Shown: piece after piece, positions 22,700 through 33,090 of the stretch
Layout: the number at the start of each line of letters is the position of its first letter
Numbering within the stretch: the stretch's first letter is position 1
NCBI GenBank assembly: GCA_015501055.1
Contig: JADNYV010000026.1
Location: 186,001-250,000 of the forward strand
Length of the DNA stretch: 64,000 nucleotides
DNA from: Mucidula mucida
Taxonomy: Eukaryota; Basidiomycota; Agaricomycetes; Agaricales; Physalacriaceae
Reading direction: 5' to 3'
Notes under the pieces: model-generated
Told to the model about the DNA's origin: nothing
The model's database searches: none
Seen by the model: the letters and a program-made list of their open reading frames with translations, nothing else
Program-made: the position numbers and the translations under genes

Positions 22700-25600
22700 T
22701 CACGACGTTTTGCCAAATATACTAGGTGTCGCTCCAGAGTTGTTACCGAAGCTAAACGGAACTGGATTAGCACCCTCCCCAGCGTTCGCCCCAAACGGAG
22801 AACTCGTCGCGGTCGAGCCGGTATTAAACGCGAATGGTGAGCTCGCAGGGCCATCTGCAGGCTTTGCAGTCCCAAATGCAGATGTAGTTCCAAAACCCGT
22901 CGTGGCGGGCGGCGCAGGCTTGGCCTCGCTTGAGCTTGACTCTGCTGGCTTGGTTGCACCGAAAGGAGACGCCGCAGCGCCACCAAATGCACCGAAGGCA
23001 CTCGAGCCCGCCGGAGCCCCGAACGATGTACTCGTCTTCGCAGTACTAGGTGCTCCAAACGGCGAGCCGCCAAACAGTGACGACTTGCTTTCACCCTCCT
23101 TCAACGCTGTTCCAAAGATATTACTCGTTCCAAACGTAGGCGCAGGCTTTATCTCTGTAGGCTTCGCGCTCTCCTCCTTCTCCTTCCCTTTATCCTTATC
23201 AGCAGCCCCGAAAATTCCACTGGTTCCAAACGTTGATGTCGGCCCAGACATACTTCCAAACACGGATTTTGTCCCGGCGTTACTGCTGCTTGCCCCAAAC
23301 CCAGACCCAAACACGGACTTGGCGTCGCCTGATCCAGAACCATCTTTCGTAGTCGTCTGGTAGTCGCTCTGCTTCTTATCGGCCTCCGTCGTACCCGTAG
23401 TATTGAATGCAGACGTAGACGCTCCAGTCCCGAATGCAGAACCGCTCATACCAGTAGTACCACCGAATCCGGATTGACCACCACTGAAAGGATGCGGATT
23501 TGTAGTCGACGATTTGGCACCGAATGCAGGTTGTGGCGTTGTCGACGTCACAGTTGGAGCGCCAAAAGCAAACTGCCCGCCACTACCAAATGGACTGGAG
23601 TTGGTATTTGTCGCAGGCTTCATAGTACCGGTTCCGAAAGTGGACTGCCCTCCACTGAAAGGATTGGAAGTACCAATGGTTGAACTAGTACCGAATGGGG
23701 AGGCGCCTGTAGACTTCTCGGTACCACCAGTCGCAAAAGACGACTGTCCACCACTAAAAAGACTAGGTGGTGCAGTCGTCGCGCTAGGTTGAGTAGCTGC
23801 TGAAGTAGAACCAAACGTCAATGGGGCAGGGCCTGGGGCTACACTTGCGGCAGGTGTGTCGTTCTTCTGCTGCCCTGTGAAGTTGAAGGTTGTCGCAGCG
23901 ACGCTTGGGGCAGCCGCCTTGCTTTCGGCCTCGGCAGGTTTGGGCGTCGTTGTTCTAGATGATCCACCTACAGGTGCCATTGGTCCGAAACTGAACTTTG
24001 TCTTCGGAGCAGTCTCAACGGCAGGGGTTGAGGGGGGGGGGAGCAGTAAACGAAAACGTATTAGGTTTTTGTTGTGGAGCTCCATTCGTCGGCTGAGAAA
24101 TTCTACCAAACAAAGATGGAGCACCTCCAGCAGGTGGGACAGCAGATGCCGCCGGCTTGGCGGCTTCTGTTGGTTTGGGCTGTGAAGGGAACGCCGAACT
24201 CGAGGGTTTGGAAAAGCTGAATGCAGGCGCCGGCGCCGGAGTGGATGCTGCAGTCACCTGCGCTGAAGCGGGCGTCGGAGCAGGGAATGAAGGTAGTCCG
24301 AGGCCTGATGCTTTTGTCTTCTCTGCAGCCTTTGAGGCACCAGGCGCAGACGAAGGAAAAGCTGATGTGGCAAAGAAATTTGGTTGCTTTGTCGCCGCCG
24401 GTGTCGTCGACGACGCGGGTGGCGCTGTCGATGAAGAATTCGAAAAGAAGTTCGGCTGGGAAGGTGGTGGTGCAGACGGCGCAGCCTTGGAGGCATCCAA
24501 CGATGGAGCGGTAGGCTTAGCGAAGAATGAAGAGCTGGGTTTACCAGCGTCTCCCGCGCTCAATGGAGGTGCAGATGCAAGCGGGCTCGGCTTAGTTGGT
24601 GCAAAGGAAGGAAGGCCAATGGCGGGTGCAGGTTGTGCAGCTGGAGTCGCGCTTTTGTCGTCGGGCTTTGTCAGGGTAAAGCTAGGAGTAATTGTAGTTG
24701 GCGGAGGTAGCATGGCTTTCAACTTGTCCTTCTTCTCCTGCTCAAGTCGATCCATCTCTTCTTGCTTTTTCTGCGTAGCTGCCCGTATTTTGGACATGGA
24801 ATTGGCCTCCATGTCCTGCTTCTCCCACTTTGAATAGCCTTTCAAAGGGCGTGGACTCCCGATACCAAGGGAATTCGTACTATCAGACAATCCTGGCGAT
24901 GATGGCGTGCTAGAGCTGGAGGCAAGTGTGCTGGCGATTCGTCTAGGGAAAGCAGTGTGCTGAAAACCGACAGCTGTTGCAATGGATCGCCGAATTGGGG
25001 GAGTCATTGGAGTTGCTGGTCTGGACGAGCTAAAGGGATCTGCTGAACCGGGAAGTCGTGCACCTGCCGTAGAGTCCCACAGCAAATACTTCCCCGCACG
25101 AGGGCCGTCAAAAGGTGAATCCTTGAGATGCGTCAGAAATCACGTCAGGCTTTAACGAAACCAGCTTACCGCCATCTCAGAAGTAGGTGTCGATGGTTCA
25201 GTTCTGGGTGTGATCTCCTGGTAAGGTAAAAGGCGCTGCTCTTTTGCTTCCTTGTACTCCTCTTCCGTCAACCATTTTTCAACAAAGACCTCAAAACTAC
25301 CATCTCTATCAGGATGTATCGAGTCCACCGGCTGCAACGAGCAATGTCAGAACCGAGCGGTAATCATCAAGAGAGCTCACCATCGGACACTTCTGTGGGG
25401 TTCTCTTCAAAGTCTTACGAAGACGCTGCCCGTTAGGACCGATCTTGTACTCGACACCGTTGCTCTCCCACTCTTCGCCAATTTCGCGTCGAGGTCCTTT
25501 TTCCAATACGCTCTCCATAGAACTGTCGGCTTTACTTTCCGGCTCTCGTTGAATGCGCTTGCCTCTTTTCTTGCGAATGACTTGGGGAGAAGTTTCATCT

Positions 25601-26799
25601 GCTTCTTCTTCGATTTCATCCTGGACATCACGATCCCGCTTCTTGCCCCGTGAACTACTCGAATTGACATCCGAACGACGTTTGTTGCGCCGCTTCTTCT
25701 CCCTAGTAGTCTCCGCCTCCAAAGCACCCTCGCCTCCAAACATTGAGCCGGAATCTACACGTTCACGCTTTTTGCCTCTGGCGGTGGATGGTGAATAGCT
25801 AGATGACTCTTGGTAATCGACAATCATGTCATCATCCGACAGAGTAGTGGAATCATTAGAGCCCTTGCGAGGTTGCTTGTCCCTAGCTCTTTGGGAGAGA
25901 GGAGCATCCTCGCCATTCCGGTCCACGCGCTGAGTGCTGCGCGAAGCCCGAGCTGAAACATCAAGCCAAACCGGGTCTTCGTCACCATCTATTAATTCCT
26001 CTCCCTCTATGCGAGTCTTTTTCGTGCTGTCAGTAGTGTATCCTTCGTCTTCTAGTTGGTGTTTGCTAGCGGGCTGAAGAGTCCCCATACTCTTTCGCCG
26101 AGAAGAAGATGCAACGGGAACAGGTGAGGCGCTAGTACCCAAGCCGTCTACAAACGTCACTCTCGATCTTGAATTACGTCGTCAGTGCGGATGCGTGAGT
26201 AAAGAAAGGCGACGTACAAGTTGGGTGCAACTATGGACGAGGGGGGAGTCACAACAGAACTATTTTGACCGGGGAAACGACTTGAACCAGGCCAAGGCAC
26301 GTTTTCGCTAGTGCTCCTCGTTATTTGCTCCACTAATCAAGCATGTAAGAAGACAGCCTGAATATAGAAAGGCCACATACTTGGTCTCTGTCGTAGCACC
26401 TGGTCTGGACGCGATTGAGGCGGCTGGACTGGTCGCGGCTCAATGACAGGCTGCTTCTTGGGGGGCTTTTCTTTCTCTTCACGAGCCCTACGAGCAGCCG
26501 CGTACGCCACATTGAAGGGGCGGTGGTCCGAGTCGGGAATGCCATGGTGCCTCCGCATAGATCTAAGACAGCTGTCAGAAGACCGACGTGATAGACCAAA
26601 GAGGAACGCACAGTTTGTACGACTTTTCGCGGCTTTTCATCAATATATTCCAGAGGTAAACCAGCCCCACGTAAAGCACCATTCCACCGATGACGCCAGC
26701 CATTGTTAAGAAGAAAACTGTGCTCCAGGATCGCCCTTTCACTGTCCGTCGCACAGGCATCGAGCTGCTGCCCAGTAGGTCGGCATAGTCGTCGTCCAT
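22700..26799 (-). CDS. FG-repeat nucleoporin with N-terminal transmembrane helix (POM121-like architecture)
   Basis: Six exons (26612-26799, 26381-26562, 26218-26332, 25381-26167, 25170-25331, 22700-25121) join at canonical introns; the sum is 3856 bases, one more than a multiple of three. The extra base is explained by a run of ten G at 24032-24041, where nine would restore the frame, giving 1284 residues. Order: a 30-residue N-terminus, one membrane helix (VFFLTMAGVIGGMVLYVGLVYLWNI, about residues 29-53), a basic stretch (RRHH, RRAREEKEK), a region with several nuclear-localisation-like clusters (RGKKRERV, REKKRRNKRR, RKKRGKRIQRE), a conserved-looking segment (WLTEEEYKEAKEQRLLPYQE), a short coiled coil (KKQEEMDRLEQEKKDKLKAM), then over 700 residues rich in SxFG, FGxx and GxFG motifs ending SIFGKTS. 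FG repeats line the nuclear pore and bind transport receptors; the membrane helix would anchor it to the pore membrane. Named yeast pore-membrane proteins lack long FG regions, so this organisation is unusual. Confidence 0.85.
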
Positions 26800-27438
26800 G
26801 GTAGCGAAGAATCGGGGAAGGATGGGAACACGAAACAGGCAGCGACGACGGCCGTGACGCTTTTCGATGGTGATGGCGGGAGGGAAGGCGCTTATTGCTG
26901 ACACATCGATCAGACGTCCACGTGTGTGTCCACACTTTGAATTTTCTGCTCACCTGCTTCCACTCAATGCAGCTATAGTATTATACATACATACTTGATT
27001 ATGCAGGGGTCGACGAGCGGCGCGTGAAATTGTTCCCAAGAGAATATGACATTGGTACGCATACGGTACAAGATTGGTCGTTAACTACAACAGGACTTCG
27101 AGTAACTACGGGAATGTACGCTCTCCGCATTCCGTAGTTGGTCATGGTTTCAGTAGTAGTGTTCCCGATAGCTGCAGGAACTCAGATACACACTGTTTCC
27201 CGTAATACAACAATTGTCGAGATGTCGGGAGAGCGCGAGGATTCAGAAACAAAACAAGCTGACGTTCTTCTGCGGTCAGTTTGAAGTAAGATTGAGAAAA
27301 TCGCAGACAATCCGGAGAAGCATAGCTGGAAGGCAGCATTTTGCACATTTTTTTGAAGATGAAAGCATGATTGCGATTTAGAACTCTACGGCTTCGGAAG
27401 AGTGGTCAAAAGACAAGTCAGCCAGATCTATCATAAGA
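26800..27438. other. Intergenic stretch, no gene seen
   Basis: Promoter side of the transmembrane nucleoporin and 3' side of F-box copy 1. Nothing recognisable beyond short open frames. Confidence 0.5.
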
Positions 27439-28920
27439 TTAACTTGGATAGGACACGCCGTCAAATGTAATTGTAAGCTCGATCCCCTCTCCCGTTCCCC
27501 TTCTTTTTCGTAACTTGTTCCGTATATCTGCAATGCTTCTGCGCTGTATATCAAGAGGAATATTATCGAACGTGCCAAAAGATATGTTGACCCGCGTTAG
27601 CACTCCCACTCGATGCGGTGCCGTATCCAGACGAAGGATAGCATCAGCAAACGTCTCAGCGAATGACGGTTTTCCTTCAAAATCTTCTTCTTGAAGCTCA
27701 ATCTCTCGATCATCATCAAACTCTTCGTCAGACTGAGTGTCTTCCTCAGCGAAGAAATATACTGCACAGCCAAATTCAAGAGTGACCTGCGCTAGCAAAG
27801 GAAGGCACGTCGACGTTGAGAGGAACGTTAGAAAACCAACGTCGAAAGGGTCTGCGTGGAATTTCCAGAATAGACTCGTAACGGAGGACGTTCCCTTGAG
27901 CAGCGTCTTCAAAGAGGAAATGAAGATGAAGGAGGAACCTCTCAGAAGGGAGATCTGGGTGAGGAGGCCACAAAAGCGGCAGCTAAAATCAACGCGTCGT
28001 TCTGACCTGCCGGATCAACTTGGTCGTCGACGCTAAGGTCTAGCTCACGAAGCTCCGGCATCTGAAAATAGGACAGCACTTTCGAGTTGTGGCTGCTCAC
28101 TCTGAGCTTTTGAATGGATGCGCTAACGACGCATGACAAGCTCCCTGGGATTTCTCTGAAATCTCTATCGAAGAGGAAGAGCTTAAGCTCTTCGAGATCT
28201 ACGGCGGCGCGCACAATGTCGAGAAGCTCTCTGGTCCGCTCCATCAAATGACCGGAAAACGGAGACCAATGTACCAACAAGACACAGGACTCCGGCCCAC
28301 GGAAACTCGGTGTTCAAGGAAAACATTGGGACGTCAGAAAAGTAGCTGACTACGTTCAGTCTCGGCGCAGAGGGGAATGCGAGGATAGGGTTTTCGTCGA
28401 CAAGCCTGGTGTCCCAAGGGCACATCCTGTTGAAGATAAGCACATGCTGCAAGGAGGACATATCGTGCTGAAGGGGAGGTAGGCGAGTGTATAGGAGCCG
28501 ATTGGTTATGCGTAAAGTCAGAGATGTCCAGCGGCTAGCACTCGAATACAAGGTATCCAAAGTGGACAGCACCGTTTGCTCGAGTTCTGGAATGGCCTCC
28601 AAGGCCCGCGCCTCGTTAGCGGCGCGACTCGCCCCGATCCAAAGAAATATAGACAGCGGCGCGTCCACCGACAGGCGCAATGCATGGGATAGAATCGGGT
28701 ACGTATGGCGCGGCATTGGGATATCGAGTATGATCGACAAGTCATTCCAAAGAACAGGCGAGCTCATAATCAACTGTCGCCAACTTTGGCAGACCGCCAT
28801 TATAGTGTATCTACTTTTTGGGCGAGACACGTCGAAGCCATCATCCTCGACGAGTCCAAAAACGATGAGAAGTACGTCCTCGGGAACGTCGTAGATCGAT
28901 GCCTGAGATAGCGCATTCAT
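27439..28920 (-). CDS. F-box protein, copy 1 (two compensating frame breaks)
   Basis: It is a tandem paralogue of 29528-30922. It starts at 28920 (MNALSQASIYDVPEDVLLIV), the F-box that would bind Skp1 in an SCF ubiquitin ligase, followed by AVCQSWRQLIMSSPVLW and leucine-rich substrate-binding repeats. Relative to copy 2 one extra base occurs near 28270-28292 and one base is missing near 27950-27956. Between them about 110 residues continue in the shifted frame with good similarity (MERTRELLDIV, DLEELKLFLFDRD), and after the second break the original frame resumes to the stop at 27439. Because the middle part is still conserved, the breaks are very recent or are sequence errors. The protein has no introns in the aligned part. 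Confidence 0.7.
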
Positions 28921-29527
28921 TTTTGAGAGGTTGAGAGAGGATTTGGGTTTGTGCCATCTGCGTACTGTGAGCTTCATGTTCGAGCTTGCTAGACACAATC
29001 TGACCTTCTTAAGTGAATGGCGGCGAGAGAGAAGGATCCTGGGAATTTATTTTCACTTGGACCGGACCGATCTCATGCTAGCACGATCACTCTACGCGCC
29101 ACGAGGCTTTGTGGCTAAGAGTATCCCATCTTGTCGTTTACGAGAAACACTGTGCAGAACTCACTGGAGTCCTCATAAAATTGCTTGTTTGCAAAGTCTA
29201 GTCTATTTACTGCAGCTTCCGCACGCCAGAAACTGTGAAGCGTCAATGGCGCGACGTGCTCCAGCAAACTTTTCTGCGTTTCATACCGCGTTCCATATAC
29301 TTACACTATCATTCGGGAGGACGCGATGCAAAAATCGTCAAGTTGCCGAGAGGGCGGGCTTGAAGAGCAAAACGCAGATGTTCCTTTGGGCCAAGACCAA
29401 GATTGAAATATCGAAGACAATCCACAGAGCAGGTAGCCTTCTACATATTTTGTCCAGACGAGAGCGTGACAAGAACACGCGAACTTGAAGTAAGAATATC
29501 ATAAATACGAAGGCAGCCAACGTCAAC
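28921..29527. other. Spacer between the tandem F-box genes
   Basis: About 0.6 kb holding the promoter of copy 1 and the 3' flank of copy 2. No separate gene is supported. Confidence 0.5.
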
Positions 29528-30922
29528 CTAGTAGTACACGCCGTTAACTGTAATCGTAAGCTCGATCCCCTCATCCGTTCCTCTTCTTTCTCGTACCTTG
29601 TCTCGTATATCTGCAATAGCTTCGCCATGAAGATCAAGAGGAATCCTATAGAACGTGCTAATCGATATGTCGAGCCGCTTTAGCATTCCCACCCAATGGG
29701 GCGCCGTAGCCAGATGAAGGACAGCAGCAACAAACTTTTCATCAAACTGAGTTTCCTCTTCGACGAGGAAACATTCTCCACGTCCAAACTCGATTGTGAA
29801 TGCTTCTAGCAAAGGAAGGCAAGTCGACGTAGAGAGGAACGCTAGGAACCCGGCGTCGACATCCACGCTGTGAAATGTCCACGACAGACTCGTAACGGAC
29901 GGCGTTCCCTCGAGTAGTGGTTTGATAGAGGGAGAAAAGATGAAGGACGAACCGCTGAGAAGGGAGAGCCTCGGCGACGAGGCCACAAAATAGATAGCCA
30001 AGACCAACGCGTGTTCCTGGTCTTCCGGATTGGCTTGGACGCTAAGGTGCAGCTCACGAAGCAGCGGCAGCCGAAGATAGGACAGCACCTTGAAGCAGTA
30101 GCTACTCACGCTAAACTTCTGGATGGATGTGCTGATGATGCATGGTAAGCTCCCTGTGATGTCTCTGGCATTTCTATCAGAGAGGAAGAGCTTGAGCTCT
30201 TCGAGTTCAACGGCGGCGCCTAGAATATGCAGCAGCTCGCCGGTGCGCTCCATGAGAGGATCGGAGTACCGTGGCCACTGTACAAACATGTCACGGACGC
30301 TAGCCCACGGAAACTCGACGTTGGAAAACATTGCGACATCCGAAAAGTAGATGAATGTGCCCAATTTTGGCGCAGAAGGGAATGCGAAGATGGGGCATGC
30401 GTCAAAAATCCTGGGGCCCTCGAAGCAGTCCATATTGTAAATGAACACTTGCTCCAGGGAGGACATATTGTGCTGAAGGGGAGGTAGGAGAGAGCATAGG
30501 AGCCGATTGGTTATCCGTATACTCAGAGATATCCAGCGGCTCGCACTCGAATACAAGGTGTTCATAGTAGCCAGTAATGTCTCTTCGAGTTCTGGCATGG
30601 CCTCCGAGGTCGGGCGCCCGCCAGCGGGGCGACTGGGCCCGATCCGAAGTGATATAGAAAGTGGTGTCTCCGCCGACAGACGCAATGCCTGTGAAAAAGT
30701 TTGGTACGTATGGCACGGCAACGGGACACTGAGTGAAAGGGATAAGTTCTTCCAAAGAAGAGGCGAGCTTATAATCAACTGTCGCCAACTCTGGCAAACC
30801 GCCATCATATTATACCTACTTCGGGGATAAGTCACGTCGAAGCCATCTCCAGAGAATCCAAAGATGATAACGAGTATGTCGTCGGGAAGCTCGCAGATCG
30901 ATATCTGAGATTGTGCACTCAT
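29528..30922 (-). CDS. F-box protein with leucine-rich repeats, copy 2 (intact)
   Basis: A single-exon gene of 464 residues. The N-terminal F-box reads SICELPDDILVIIFGFSGDG, then AVCQSWRQLIISSPLLWKNL. The rest is a series of irregular leucine-rich segments (LRITNRLLCSLLPPLQ-like, VELEELKLFLSDRN, LPLLRELHLSV, CLPLLEAFTIEFG), as in large F-box families of Agaricomycetes where they select ubiquitylation substrates through SCF complexes. The start at 30922 (MSAQSQIS) is aligned with the start of copy 1. The substrate is unknown. Confidence 0.85.
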   Translation of the reverse strand: MSAQSQISICELPDDILVIIFGFSGDGFDVTYPRSRYNMMAVCQSWRQLIISSPLLWKNLSLSLSVPLPCHTYQTFSQALRLSAETPLSISLRIGPSRPAGGRPTSEAMPELEETLLATMNTLYSSASRWISLSIRITNRLLCSLLPPLQHNMSSLEQVFIYNMDCFEGPRIFDACPIFAFPSAPKLGTFIYFSDVAMFSNVEFPWASVRDMFVQWPRYSDPLMERTGELLHILGAAVELEELKLFLSDRNARDITGSLPCIISTSIQKFSVSSYCFKVLSYLRLPLLRELHLSVQANPEDQEHALVLAIYFVASSPRLSLLSGSSFIFSPSIKPLLEGTPSVTSLSWTFHSVDVDAGFLAFLSTSTCLPLLEAFTIEFGRGECFLVEEETQFDEKFVAAVLHLATAPHWVGMLKRLDISISTFYRIPLDLHGEAIADIRDKVRERRGTDEGIELTITVNGVYY

Positions 30923-31215
30923 GATCTGAGAAAGCGCTTTATTCGCGCTTGCGCCGCCTGCTTATTACTGTCAGGGCCGTTAATACAGGAAGATATTCCT
31001 ACCTTTTCAAAGCTACAGCGAGTGGACGTGTATAGGTTTAATGGTGGTAGAGAAGAAGAAGAGAATGATTGGAAGCTGCCCTGATTATCGATTAATACCA
31101 GCGCTGACTGCCAGCACGGAAATGTTCCTGTCATAAAGTGTTGCGTCCATTATTCAAGAATATACTAAAGATACAGTAATGTCTAGCCCAAGGAAGATCT
31201 AAACGGATATCCGAA

Positions 31216-32034
31216 TCACAACGCCTGCGCTGCCCGGCGCGCCTCGGATGAGGGAACCTGCTTCAACCTCGCCTCATCCTCCATACGTGCGCGCTCCTGC
31301 TGTTCCAGCACATCTCGCCATGAGTGATCAACGACTTTGGGCTGCGTGTTACTTTGGCGTGCTTTGAAAGCAGCCGCACCGAGGATCAGGCCGATCGTCA
31401 GAGCCTGCGCCCACATACGGGCCTGCACGACCTTTTGCGATGTGGATTGGAGTCTGGGGCGTCAAGTTAGCAACAGGGAGGTCGAGCAGCAATGCGTGGG
31501 CAACTCACTTATCGCGAGAGATGATAGTACCAGCCAGACCGATACTGGCTACCCAGCCACCCAAGATGACCGAATATTCATGTCGGTTGGCCCAGTCTAT
31601 TATCTTCTGCTTCACGGTGAGGCTTTCCCAATGCTCTTCCAGTTTCACTTCCTGCTGATCGAGAAGTCGAATACCGGCGTCTGTCCTGTTCACTGTTTAA
31701 GGTGAACCATACGGAAATTCGTGAATGAACTCACCATTGTGATCGGTCGTATTCGATACCACGCCTTTCTGCTTGGATAGCGAAAGCTGGAGCAATGCAG
31801 ACAATGACGCCAAGGGCTTTCAGCGACGCCGGCATAGCCCGATAGATGGGTACTTTCTTGTACATGAGGTAGGACAACGGGAAACCGATGGCGGCGCCGA
31901 CAATTGATCCTTCAATACCACCGCGCAGCGTGGCGGCGTCGTGTGCAGCGAGCTGCTCGGGAGTGAGGTCGACCTGCCAAACTCATGTCAGATTCCGTTG
32001 GCGCAAAAAGCAAACGCGAGTTATTTACCTTCAT
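31216..32034 (-). CDS. RCF2: Respiratory supercomplex factor 2-like HIG1-domain protein
   Basis: Four exons (32029-32034, 31735-31973, 31509-31685, 31216-31453) join in frame to 219 residues, close to the length of yeast Rcf2. The N-terminal half has a hairpin of hydrophobic helices (EGSIVGAAIGFPLSYLMYKK and LKALGVIVCIAPAFAIQAE). The C-terminal half is a HIG1 domain: DWANRHEYSVILGGWVASIG and VVQARMWAQALTIGLILGAA with the QARxxAQ-type signature between the two helices. The tail is a charged coiled coil. The protein sits in the mitochondrial inner membrane and tunes assembly and activity of cytochrome c oxidase supercomplexes. The first coding exon is only MK. Confidence 0.88.
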
Positions 32035-33090
32035 TTTGAAGTAGGGATACGGTCGTGCGGGGAAGGGGGGTTTACTGTCTTAGCAGTAGTACGAAACCGG
32101 TAACGGGCAGTTTTATACGACCGCTGTCTTGCGGTTTAGTGAAAGACCCGCATCATCAGTGACACCTTAGCAATGATCACGTGTAACGGACTAAATCATT
32201 CCCTCCTCCCGATGCTCTCTCCGATCCACCCCGAACAGCCAATAGCCTCCCCCGAGATATCATCCTTCTCCCGGTTCGATTTTCTTGCGCATTTCTTACT
32301 TCCATCCAATATGCGGAAACACTGTTCTCTCTCTGCTACCCATATCTACGTCCTCTGCAATGTACGAGCTATTCTGAATTCCCGCTTCATAGTGGCCGCG
32401 TTCCAGACCGTCCTGCCTAATCGCAAAAATGTGGCACAATTGCGTTAACATGCTTGCACCCTGCCCCGACGTTCAAGCGTATTCGGAATATCATTGGTCA
32501 CTTCTATTCCCGTCCTTGTCCGTCCCACTGCCTGCCTATGAATATCTTACTCCGAATTCCCTCGTTGGCCATTCCACTCCGAGGTGTATACTACTCGTCG
32601 TCATGCTCAAGTGACCGTACGCTATGGATAGTCACTGGAGACTGTATCCGACTCGGGCGTCACTGCGACCCTCTTGAGGATGGACGACTCAACACTCAGA
32701 ACATTATGCCGTACTCGCACTTGATGGTGTCCGCGGACATGAAAGGTGCACAAGTGTACCGCGCTATCCTTTCCATCACTTTGAGATGATTCCTAAGACT
32801 ACGGACACCTGAGGACCATCGGGAAAATATCCGCAGGCTAACGACATCGTACATGTATACCATAGCTATAATTCGTTGAATCATAACCGTCGGGCGTCAA
32901 TGGGGGAACTTGTAAAGTAAGTAATGCGATTCTTCAGTACATAAATGCTACCTATGGGACTACCTAAAAATACTGGGCGAGTGGCTGAAATAAAAAGCAA
33001 GATGACGGGAAACGAGCCGAGAACATGTACACTACTAGGTAAACTACGAGCAAGAAACAACATGAGAGAGATCAGACGCGTCGTTGAGTC
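32035..33090. other. Intergenic stretch, no gene seen
   Basis: About 1 kb between the RCF2 start and the 3' end of NUP98. It includes the RCF2 promoter. No NUP96 sequence follows NUP98 here. Confidence 0.55.

Noticed and set aside
22710..23363. A 217-codon plus-strand open frame full of Pro, Val and Ala
   Set aside because: It is the antisense of FG-repeat codons, whose composition leaves few stops on the opposite strand.
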